In this document: piece after piece, positions 1 through 8,963 of the stretch
Position numbering within the stretch: position 1 is the stretch's first letter
Layout of the letters: every line of letters begins with the position of its first letter
DNA from: Ophiostoma sp. CBS 140.51
Taxonomy: Eukaryota; Ascomycota; Sordariomycetes; Ophiostomatales; Ophiostomataceae
Length of the DNA: 39,838 bases
Direction of reading: 5' to 3'
Assembly: GCA_029298735.1 (NCBI GenBank)
Contig: JANSLP010000300.1
Location: 1 to 39,838, forward strand
The notes under the pieces: generated by a model
The model's database searches: none
The model's input: only the letters and a program-made list of their open reading frames with translations
Told to the model about the DNA's origin: nothing
Program-made: the position numbers and the translations under genes

Positions 1-2
1 AG

Positions 3-176
3 AGCTCCTCGAACTCTGGTGGAAAATGGGACCAGTTTGCCGCCAATGAGCGCCTCTTCGGCCTGAAGACGAACTACAACGAGAACTTCTACACAACAGT
101 CTACCTAATGTACCAAAGTACCATGACCTCAGCCACTGATGCCCTCTTCATAACATTAACACAACTCTCGTCATGA
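3..176 (+). pseudogene. Ataxin-2/Pbp1 LsmAD-like fragment, cut by left window edge
   Basis: The frame is open from the window edge to a TGA at 174. Codons at about 27-98 read WDQFAANERLFGLKTNYNEN followed by FYTT. This matches the opening of the LsmAD domain of ataxin-2/Pbp1 proteins (stress-granule and poly(A)-binding-protein partners), whose usual pattern is WDQF..NE.LFG....YDE..YTT. After that the resemblance stops and about 25 unrelated codons lead to the stop. No strong splice donor is visible at the breakpoint (gtctac). It may be the broken tail of a partial gene copy or an exon end that I cannot splice; the rest lies outside the window. The domain match is from memory of the family pattern. 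Confidence 0.45.
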
Positions 177-260
177 CTCTACCTACTACTCCACATCTCC
201 GTTGTCTCCTCCCACTTTGTCATTGGCCTCTTCCAGCTATCGTACTATCAACACCCCTGT

Positions 261-1889
261 TTACACTTTCGCCTCACCGTGGAAAACCTCGGGAGAAGCC
301 TCAGTTTTGGTCGCCGTTGTCTCCATCACATTTTCCTGGTACGCCGACCGCTGCTGGTGGATCGCCTCGGCACCCGTCACCAACTCGCCGTCCTCAAACA
401 CCTCGCCAATCTCCTCGAGGCTGCGGCCCTTGGTCTCGGGCAGGAACCACCAGGCAAAGACTGTCTCGACGGCCAAGATGGCGACGGCAAAAATGTAGTA
501 GCGCCAGCCAATGTTTTCGAGGGCAATGGGGTTGACGTAGCCATTGTAGAGGCTGGCACTGTAGCCACAAAACTGGAAGATCATGGCCGTCTTGGCGCGC
601 AGCGAAAACAGAGACGTCTCAACCACATAGGGCACGGAGGCCACGGCCAGCTGCTGGTAGCCGACCTGGAACAGGAAAACCATGGCCACGACGGCCAGAG
701 CCAGCGACTTGTCTTCAAAGTTGCGTTCCTGGTTGAGGGCCGAGCAGATGGTCCACACAACGAAAACAACCAGCATGGTGGTCATACCAGACGTGATGAG
801 CCCACGACGGCCGAAACGGTCAATCAGCAGAGCAAAAGTAATAGAGCAGGCCAGCTGGAACAGCGAGTGGTAGGCGTTGATGAGGAGCTGCGTCTTGGCG
901 TCGTTGATACCGATGCTCTCGAGAATCTTCGTGAGGTAGTAGCCTGTGAGGCCCAGACCGGAAATCTGGACGGCGTAGCCGATGAACAGCAAGATGGACA
1001 GCCGCTTGCGCGTGCCCTTGGTGGCGAAAAACTCTTTCCATGACGACGCCTTTTGAATCTTTTCGGCCTCGAGTGTGGTCTGAATCTCGAGCATTTCGAA
1101 TCGCACCAGGCGCGAGCTCGTATCGTTGTCCGGTGTGTGGTACTTGGCCAGCACGCGCACGGCCTCGTCGACGCGGTCCTTGTACACCAGCCAGCGCGGC
1201 GATTCGGGCACGAACCAGCTCAAAACAAATTGCAGCAAGGCGGGCGCCGCCTGGATCAGGCTCGGCAGCCGCCAGCTCCAGACCGAGCCGACCATCTGAA
1301 AGGTACCGTACGTCGTCCACGCCGCCACCAGGTAGCCGACCACCCACTGTGTCATGTAAAGGGACACAATCTTGCCGCGGTGCAGGGGGTAGGCACACTC
1401 CATCATAATCTGCGGCGCCGCCACGGCCGTAATGCCGGTGCCGATACCGACGACGAAGCGCCCCGCGAAAAACATGCCGTACGTCGTGGCACCACCCTGG
1501 AGAGCGGAACCAAAGACCACCAGAAAGGTACCGACAGAAATGGGCCGGCGGCGGCCAAACCACTCGCACAGCTGCGACGACACCAGAACAGACGCAATCA
1601 CACCGAAATTGATGGCATTGACGAGCTGGCCCAGCGCGGCGCCCTTTGGGTTGCCAAAGAACTCGACCCACTCGGGCAGGGACTGCATGCCGTTGATCAT
1701 GCTGCCGTCAAAGCCGCAGGTGAATTGGGCCAGGAAGCCACACAGCAACAGCAGGTTGAGCTTCAAGAGGTGCGGGTACTGGAACCACCACTTTTCAAGA
1801 GGCGGTGTGACATCGGCCAGTGTCAGGCCGTCAAACTCGTCGAGCTCGGCTAGGCGCGTGAGCGCCGTCTTGGACTCTGGCTCGGCCAT
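261..1889 (-). CDS. MFS sugar porter (lactose/hexose permease-like)
   Basis: Encodes 542 residues in a single exon, a normal length for 12-helix fungal sugar porters of the plasma membrane. The start is the ATG at 1889 (context caccATGG); the open frame extends upstream only through non-ATG codons. Sugar-porter signatures are all visible: GFDGSMINGMQ in the first helix region, GRRRP after helix 2, PESPRWLVYKDR before the central loop, DRFGRRG between helices 8 and 9, and PETKGRSLEEIGEVF at the end of helix 12. The FDGS-NG-Q motif is typical of the fungal lactose-permease-like clade, but substrate cannot be set from sequence; a hexose or disaccharide is likely. A TATA-like stretch lies about 155 nt upstream. 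No intron is needed to keep the frame. Confidence 0.93.
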   Translation of the reverse strand: MAEPESKTALTRLAELDEFDGLTLADVTPPLEKWWFQYPHLLKLNLLLLCGFLAQFTCGFDGSMINGMQSLPEWVEFFGNPKGAALGQLVNAINFGVIASVLVSSQLCEWFGRRRPISVGTFLVVFGSALQGGATTYGMFFAGRFVVGIGTGITAVAAPQIMMECAYPLHRGKIVSLYMTQWVVGYLVAAWTTYGTFQMVGSVWSWRLPSLIQAAPALLQFVLSWFVPESPRWLVYKDRVDEAVRVLAKYHTPDNDTSSRLVRFEMLEIQTTLEAEKIQKASSWKEFFATKGTRKRLSILLFIGYAVQISGLGLTGYYLTKILESIGINDAKTQLLINAYHSLFQLACSITFALLIDRFGRRGLITSGMTTMLVVFVVWTICSALNQERNFEDKSLALAVVAMVFLFQVGYQQLAVASVPYVVETSLFSLRAKTAMIFQFCGYSASLYNGYVNPIALENIGWRYYIFAVAILAVETVFAWWFLPETKGRSLEEIGEVFEDGELVTGAEAIHQQRSAYQENVMETTATKTEASPEVFHGEAKV

Positions 1890-2043
1890 GGTGGGTGTCG
1901 GTATGTGATGTGGTGGTGGGATCAAAGAACTCGATGCAAAATTGGACGTGTTCGTGCTGATAGACAGGATGAAGTTAAACAGCCTTGTGGGAGCAAGTGA
2001 TCAACACAGAAGAAGTCCGGGATACTGGATGCCGGCCTTGTCG

Positions 2044-2052
2044 TATATATAT
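2044..2052 (-). promoter_or_regulatory. TATA-like element upstream of the sugar porter
   Basis: An alternating TA run of nine bases lies about 155 nt upstream of the ATG at 1889, between that ATG and a GGT-rich microsatellite. Position suits a core promoter, but fungal TATA use is loose and no transcript start is known. Confidence 0.3.
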
Positions 2053-2056
2053 TCTT

Positions 2057-2096
2057 GTGTGTGGTGTGGTGGTGTGGTGGTGTGGTGGTGTAGTGG
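2057..2096. repeat. TGGTG-type microsatellite in sugar porter upstream region
   Basis: About 40 bases made of gtgtggtggt units, entirely G/T on the plus strand apart from one A. It sits just beyond the TATA-like element of the minus-strand sugar porter, so it lies in the likely promoter. The G-run spacing (GG only) is too weak for a classical quadruplex. Confidence 0.8.
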
Positions 2097-2894
2097 TCCT
2101 TCTTGGAGAGTGTACCTTTGAGGAGCATACCAACAACTGACAATGATTCTCCACGATGTATTTCCCCACGACTGTCGTCTCCCCGCGTGGCTTGTGGGGA
2201 GGTGTCTGGGGAAGATTGTCCGCCGAACATGACCCAGGAACAATTAATTCCATGTAGACGTTGTGTGTAGCATCAACTTTTGCTCGTTTTCTTGATTTTA
2301 GGATGTAGTTTCGGACGCCGGACGAATGCCCGGCCCGCCTCCGTAGCTTGGGGGCAGGGCCTGTTAATGTGTGGGGCGTCTGTCACAAAACCCGCATTTC
2401 TCCTCTTTCTCGTGTACTTCTCCGCAATCAACTTGTCAGTATCAGATCAATCAAACTTTCAATCCTAATCAAGGTTATCGTCCCTTGTCATGCGAGGCTG
2501 TCGGAGTATGGTCCGGGACTCTGTCCGTACATAATCGTGTAAAAAAATCAAGATTTAGTCTGGTTAACGCTTCAGTCTCAAGTCAAAGATCACCTTACAA
2601 ATCATATCTGTATTTTAATAGTATTTAAACAGGAAACAGTCGGGTATATCATGTACACGATGCCTTTGCTGGGGAAATCCGAGCCCACGGCGATTGGAAC
2701 AGTTCCATAGCAGTGCGCCACTTGTCTAGTCCTTCCATTGTCATTTTGCGGTAATAAGAATCATTGTCATTGTCATCGCACGAAGCCGACTGGATGGTGT
2801 ACATGATAGAGGGTGAAGGTCCCATGATGGCGTAGCAGAACCAGGCAAGGGGCCACCACAGCCAGACGGCAAAAAAGGAGCACGGCGAGGATGA
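2097..2894. other. Intergenic region, no gene seen
   Basis: About 0.8 kb between the sugar porter promoter and the small minus-strand locus. The short open frames here have no recognisable product or coding-like base use. An AT-rich patch lies at about 2535-2630. Confidence 0.6.
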
Positions 2895-3360
2895 TCAGAG
2901 GCGTTGTCGGAGCTGGCTAGCTGGCGAATATCTCTGTCTCTGTCTCTGTGTCGTGTGCGCCACTCCGGCTGTTCTCGCCATATGGGTGCCCACGATGGCC
3001 ATGTCCGAGTGATCCCAGTGCTCGTTAAGAAGTCGTTTGCTGTCGTTATGCTCTTCCATGACTCGACGAACAGACGTTTCCGTCATGGATGTCGATATGG
3101 TGTTTGTTGCCAAAATGTCGGCAAGAGCCAAGTTGACAAAGTCGTCTCGATATTTGACAGTGTAGGCACTACACCATGCAGCAGCTGCCGCGGCTCTTGT
3201 AGCAATACCAGTATACTGGATCGTGTCGTCGATGGAGGTCGTGTCTGTTGGTGCTTTTCGTCGCTCGGATGGTTCCTATGAGGAGGCCGACAGTGCGAGC
3301 CACGTCGGGTTGATATTCCTCTGCCATTTTGTCGATTTCGAGATTTTCTGTTTGGATCAA
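2895..3360 (-). pseudogene. Small hypothetical protein locus with a frame break
   Basis: Two overlapping minus-strand frames look like parts of one protein. The first opens at ATG 3360 (MIQTENLEIDKMAEEYQ...) and gives about 30 plausible residues. A second frame, open from just after a TAG near 3284 down to the stop at 2895, reads SIDDTIQYTGIATRAAAAAA, then YRDDFVNLALADILATNT and VRRVMEEHNDSKRLLNEH. The downstream frame has no ATG near its beginning, and no normal-size intron joins the two (the only candidate is about 16 nt). I therefore call it a frameshifted or mis-assembled gene; a start at an internal Met or an undetected upstream exon is also possible. I do not recognise the family. Confidence 0.35.
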
Positions 3361-3683
3361 GGAGGATGAAGAGAGATTAAGACGGAGATTTAAATGGAAC
3401 GGATTAGGATTTTATAGGTGTTTGCCATAGATCGTGGATTAGATCAGTGGATATCATGTACCTGGATACCACTTGTTCGAAGTAGACTAAGTAAACGAAA
3501 GTATCAAAGGCAATGTCTGGCCAACCACAATACTAAGATAGCAGCGATACATCTACACCAGTCTTATTTATTCCATCTGGAACGTTTACGCTTTTTGCTA
3601 CCTTCTCCAAGTATATCCGCTGTCGCGTTTGCAGCTCACTTCCAGACATCTCAACAAACACAAGTTCGACAACCAACGCAACA

Positions 3684-4519
3684 ATGTCTAGCCGCCAACA
3701 ACTTCGCCGCAGTCGACGTCTACAAGGTACCTCATCACAAGACAAATCAATAATAATATATGTGTGTGCTAATGACTGGACCGATGCAAAACCAGGCCGA
3801 GAACCAGCTCCTCTCAGGCCGCTACCTGCAAGTAGAAGACGGCACGCTCGCGCTGCTGACCAAGCCCTACTGCCTGTAATACAGCATGAGCAGCAACGGC
3901 CTGGAATTTCAGCCAACGCGGCCAATACTATCTTCATGCTGGCACCCGCAGCGGCAGCTGCCGCCATCGTCGCCGCCTCACCAGCTGCCGATGCGCAGCC
4001 TGTGGCCATGGCCGAAGCCCCTCCATCTTCGGACAGGAATGCGTGGACGACAAATCAGATCGCGACAATAGCGGTCTCCGTTGTGTCCGCAGGGGTGGAG
4101 GCTGTCTCGGCCGGTGTGCAGATTTCTGGCCGTGCGCGGCCGACGAACCGACGGACCCCAATGCCCCCGACAATCTGCTCGCAACTGATAGAATCGTGGC
4201 GAACATACGTTAGGCGCGTGTTGCATCACGAGAGCCGGCGGCGGCAGCAGCAGCACTACAAAGTTACCTGGAACTGGCCGACAGATGCCGTGTTCCCGTT
4301 ACACAGGACATTGTTGATCGTTTCAAAAAACACCTTGACACCAGCAAGTTCGAAAAAGAGCTAATGAAGGACAAGGTGCCGTCGACTGTGAATGGCGGTG
4401 AAGCCGACAAATTGAAGCAGGAAATGGTGAGCCACTACAACGGTTTGGAAACAGAAATCCAGAGGCTCGAAGACATTATAGCCCTGGTCCAGGCCCAGTC
4501 CGGTGGGACCGCCAACTAG
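3684..4519 (+). CDS. Hypothetical protein, unresolved multi-exon structure
   Basis: Several signs of a spliced gene are present. A donor follows AAG at about 3726 (gtacct), with a gctaatgac branch site and an acceptor ccag before GCCGAGAAC at about 3798. A second possible intron starts at gtaatac near 3876. The last part is convincing: from about 4214 to the TAG at 4517 the frame reads ALQSYLELADRCRVPVTQDI, then IVDRFKKHLDTSKFEKELM and a coiled-coil-like GLETEIQRLEDIIALVQAQ. A possible acceptor (ttag at 4210-4213, preceded by an actgat branch site) would open this exon. In the middle (about 3930-4200) two frames compete, one Ala/Val-rich and one Cys-rich ending DEPTDPNAPDNLLATDRIV, so the model is not settled. 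ATG 3684 is the likeliest start only if exon 1 is short. No family recognised. Confidence 0.4.
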
Positions 4520-5473
4520 CCGGCGACTCTCGTATATTTGACTCCCGTTGTTTGTTGTACCATCTCCAACAGCATTTGTTCTTTTACAGCAAGGGATGTA
4601 CATATACACGTTTGTTCTTGTGGCCCCACTTTATGGCCTGGCATGTTCAACCCATTGGCTGGATTGACAGCTGCCTGGTTCACACGTGACGAAGCTCCTC
4701 GCTCAGGTCCGTGCACGACCGCCCGATTATCTCTGCTTGATTCCAACGGCCGTCGAGCTTCGCGACCAAACCAAGGAAGCAGGAGCCACCGGATGTCATA
4801 GGACGCCTCCTTCCGCTGCAGAATCCGTCCACAGCCTCTCTCCTTCCCCCGTGAGAACAAAGCTTCCTTCCGTTTTGAGTATCTTGAATTATGCATCCCC
4901 CTTTTGTATTTTTACACTGTATTTATTTTGCATTTAATGTAATTGTTCTGCCTCATCTTTCTCTCTCCATTCTCTCCTCGGCGCCCTAGCGCTGCACGGC
5001 TCTCAATCAAGACGCCGAAAACTACCCACCTTCTGCCCACTCCAGCAGCTACAAGGCACCACGCAACGCACACACTAAAACCAGCCACCGTTCGTGCGCC
5101 CCGTCTCTTCCGCTGCCTTTCTTGCCTTTGAATCTACCCACCACAAGACAGCTCTTTGTCGTTCGCCTTTCATTGCCTTTCTCCTGCCAGGCACCTTTCC
5201 CGACGACCATCGAACCGGTAATCGACAATTCGACGACCTGCCAATTCCACGTCGGCTGTTCTCACCCCTTGTCAACTCTGACGACAGCCGCGCATCCACG
5301 ATCGCCTCCCCGTTTCGATCTGCAGCGTTCCCCTATTTCCCTCTTCTCGAGCTTCGTCACTTCCCAGCCGCGCCGAACATCGGCGTTGACGTCCACCTTT
5401 CGTTGCTGTTCCAATCGCTGGACATACGATCCTCGACCACCATCCTATCCTTTCCTCTCCCTGACCGACGACA
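4520..5473 (+). other. Promoter and long pyrimidine-rich leader of VPS35
   Basis: No gene is seen. From about 4940 the plus strand becomes strongly C/T-rich with many ctctc, ccttt and caccac runs up to the VPS35 ATG, as is common for leaders of constitutive genes in filamentous ascomycetes. Open frames here (for example 5094-5555) are by-products of that composition. Confidence 0.55.
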
Positions 5474-8349
5474 ATGGCCGCGCCGGTGGTTGCCGACGAC
5501 CAGGCCCGGCTTCTTGAGGATGCCCTCATCGCCGTGCGCCAACAGACCGTGCTGATGCGCAAATGTCTGGATACGCCGGGCAAGCTCATGGACGCCCTTA
5601 AGTGCTGGTACGACAACCTGCGATCCGACAGCACATCGTGACCTGTCTTCTTTCCCTGCTAACATCACGTCTATCCCAGCTCTACCCTCGTGTCTGAACT
5701 ACGGACCAGCAGCCTTGGACCTAAGCAATACTACGAACTCTATATGGCAGTCTTCGATGCCCTCCGGTACCTGTCCGTCCACCTGCGCGAGAACCACCCC
5801 GTAAACCACCTCGCCGACCTCTACGAGCTTGTTCAGTATGCCGGAAATATCATCCCCCGCCTGTACCTCATGATCACTGTCGGCACTGCCTACATGGCCG
5901 TCGAGGGCGCCCCCGTCAAGGAGCTCATGAAGGACATGATGGACATGAGCCGCGGCATCCAGCACCCAATACGCGGTCTCTTCTTGCGGTACTACCTCTC
6001 CGGCCAGGCCCGTGACTATCTGCCCACGACCGACAGCGAGGGTCCCGAGGGCAACCTGCAGGACTCCATCAGCTTTATCCTGACCAACTTTGTCGAAATG
6101 AACAAGCTGTGGGTCCGTCTGCAGCACCAGGGCCACTCCCGCGAGCGCGAGCAACGCACGCAGGAACGCAAGGAGCTGCAGCTACTCGTCGGTACCAACA
6201 TTGTGCGCCTCAGCCAGCTTGTCGACCTCGAGACATATAAGAACACCATCCTGGCCCCGCTGCTCGAGCAGGTTGTCCAGTGCCGTGATGTCCTTGCCCA
6301 GGAGTACCTGCTGGAGGTCATCACCCAGGTCTTCCCCGACGAGTTCCACCTGCACACTCTGGACCAGTTCCTCGCCGCCGTCTCCAAGCTCAACCCCCAC
6401 GTCAACGTCAAGGCCATCGTCGTTGGCCTGATGGACCGCCTGTCCAACTACGCCGAGCGCGAAGCCCAGAACCGCCCCAACGAGAACCGCGAGAAGATTG
6501 AAGAGGATGCTCTGGTTGCCCTGCTGAACAAGACAAATCTGGGTGGTGACTCTGGGACTGATGGTGCCCAAGCAGCAGAAACGACTTCGGATGGCGCTGC
6601 TGGTGGATCGCGGTCAGCTAGCCCCGCAGCGGCTGACAAGGACGAAACAAACGACGACGACGCCCAATCGACGACCGACACTCTGGCAACGGAAGCGACG
6701 GCTGAGACGGAGGCCACAGCAGTCAACGGTGGTGACAACAACGGCACAGCAGAAGGTGATGTGCCATCAACCGATGGCGACGCTGCTGCCTCTCGCGGCA
6801 TTGGCGGCGACATCCACCTGTACGAGGTCTTCTTCGGCCAGGTCAAGCAGCTCGTCTACGCCCAGCACCTGCCCATCCACGACACGATTGCTCTGCTCGT
6901 GTCGCTCACCAACCTCGCCCTCAACATCTACCCGAGCCGCCTCGACTACGTCGACCAGATCCTCGACTTTGCCACGCAAAAGGTGCAGGAGAATGTCAAC
7001 AACCCCGACTTCCACGGCCAGGCTGCGCAACAAAGCCTACTGGCTCTGCTGCAGGCCCCCATCAAGCACTACGTCTCCATCTTCACAGCACTGGCCCTGC
7101 CGACCTACGTGCCCCTCTTGCAGTCGCAAATCTACCAGACCAAGCGCGCCGTTGCCGGCGAGGTGGCCCGCAGCCTGCTGAGAAACCAGACGCGGATTTC
7201 CACACCCGAGCAATTAACAAATGTGCTGGATGTGCTCAAGGTGCTGATCGTCGAGGCCTCACCAGCACCCCAGGGCCCCCAGCGCGGTCGCTCGTACGAG
7301 ACCGACGAGACGCTGGAGGAGCAGGGCTGGCTGGCACGCATTGTGCATCTGTTGAACGCCGAGGACAATGACACGCAGTACAAGCTGCTGCAGCTGACCC
7401 GAAAGGCGTATGCTGACGGAAACGAGCGCATCCGCATCACCACACCCCCGCTCATCACTGCGTCGATGAAGCTGGCACGCCGCTTCAAGGCCCGCGAGCA
7501 CTACGACGACAACTGGAAGTCGCAGTCGTCGTCGCTCTTCAAGTTTATGCACTCGGCTGTGTCGACGCTGTACCAGCGTGCCACGAACGGCAACACGGCT
7601 GGCGGCAGCAGCGGCGGTGCCGAGCTGGCTTTCCGCCTGTTCTGTGTCTGCGGCCAGACGGCCGACATTGTCGGCTTCGAGGAGGTCGCGTACGAGTTCT
7701 TTGCGCAGGCGTTTGTCGTCTACGAGGAGGCCATTTCCGACTCCAAGGCCCAGTTCCAGGCCGTGTCGGCCGTCGCCAGCACGCTGCACCAGACGCGTAA
7801 CTTTGGTCGCGAGAATTTTGACACGCTCATTACCAAGTGCGCCCAGCACGCCAGCAAGCTTCTGCGCAAGCCGGACCAGTGCCGTGCAGTCTACCTAGCC
7901 AGCCACCTGTGGTGGGCGACGCCGATTGCGTCCAACAGTGAGACGGAAGAGAATACCGAGAGCCTGTACCGCGACGGCAAGCGCGTGCTCGAGTGTCTGC
8001 AGCGGGCGCTGCGCGTGGCCGACTCGTGCATGGAGTCGGCGACGTCGATTGAGCTGTTTGTCGAGATTCTTGACCGCTATGTGTACTACTTTGACCAGCA
8101 GAACGAGTCGGTAAGTCACCGCCCATGCTTGAAACAATTGATTCCCCCACCCCCTTCATATCATTTACTAACCACAGTGTGTAGGTCACGACCAAGTATC
8201 TCAACGGCCTGATTGAGCTGATCCACTCGAACCTGGCGAGCAACCAGCAGGAGTCGGCGTCGGTGGAGGCGAGCAAGAAGCACTTTCACCACGCGCTGGA
8301 GCTGATTCGTAGTAAGGAGTATGAGGGGATTGTCTTGACTCCGAAGTGA
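5474..8349 (+). CDS. VPS35: Vps35, retromer cargo-recognition subunit
   Basis: Encodes 909 residues from three exons: 5474-5607, 5680-8110 and 8185-8349. Intron 1 starts gtacga and has branch gctaac; intron 2 starts gtaagt and ends gtgtag. Vps35 is the alpha-solenoid scaffold of retromer, which returns cargo such as sorting receptors from endosomes to the Golgi. The N-terminus reads DDQARLLEDALIAVRQQTVL and is followed by the hallmark PRLYLMITVGTAYM at about residue 103, the segment that contacts Vps26 and Rab7-type GTPases. The repeat solenoid runs to the C-terminal Vps29-binding half, ending LELIRSKEYEGIVLTPK. Residues about 330-420 form a Ser/Thr/Asp/Ala-rich low-complexity insert between conserved helices, probably a disordered loop. 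Length is normal for fungal Vps35. Confidence 0.96.
5608..5679 (+). other. VPS35 intron 1
   Basis: A phase-2 intron of 72 nt. Donor gtacga, branch site gctaac about 20 nt from the acceptor, acceptor cccag. Splicing joins TG to C to give KCCSTLVSEL, continuing the conserved Vps35 N-terminus. Confidence 0.85.
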
Positions 8350-8963
8350 GCAGGTGTAGATGTGCGTCTGATGGAGTAGATCGGCTGTTGTATTTCTTTT
8401 TGTTCTCTTTTTGTCTGTCTCTTGTATCTTTTCTGTCTGCGAGTTGACATCAATTTCTATCCTTTTCTTTTTTTCTTATTTTACCTCCTATGTCTCTTAT
8501 TGGTTGTGTGAAGACTAGAAAAAGCCGTATCTATTTGAAGCCTCCTCACCCTCTTTTACCTCTGCGAATAATTCATTCATTACGCACTGACCATGATCTG
8601 ACATCCGCCGAACACTCACCATGACGTGAAATCCACCTCAAATTCACATTCACATCACGCTCACTTCACATTTACTTCACTTATTTATGACACTTGACGT
8701 AACAAAATCCAAAAGATGTAGAATCAAATTCACAGTGGGATATATACACACAGTAGAGAGATGAACTTGATGCAGTTCATCGTATGGACAAAGGAAAGAT
8801 GTAAATGTGGTAAGAAGATACAGAGATGGTGGGTAGGAATAAAAGGTGTAAAAGTGACGTGTCAAAGACACAAATAACCCAGAAATGAATAAAATCAGAA
8901 ACGCCGAGGCAATGCATAAATGTAGATGGAAACATAAAAGAAGGCGGCTGTACATCGTACAGG
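8350..8963. other. Convergent 3' region between VPS35 and the M28 peptidase gene
   Basis: No gene is seen. It holds the 3' ends of two converging genes: a T-rich run after VPS35 (about 8390-8480) and an A-rich plus strand before 8964, which is T-rich in the direction of the peptidase gene. Direct short repeats of cattcacat/cacttcac type occur at about 8640-8690. Confidence 0.55.

Noticed and set aside
820..1671. Minus-strand 283-codon frame and plus-strand 254-codon frame (279-1043) over the first sugar porter
   Set aside because: Both overlap the porter, which has all family signatures; the alternatives are Arg- and Gly-rich by-products of codon bias.
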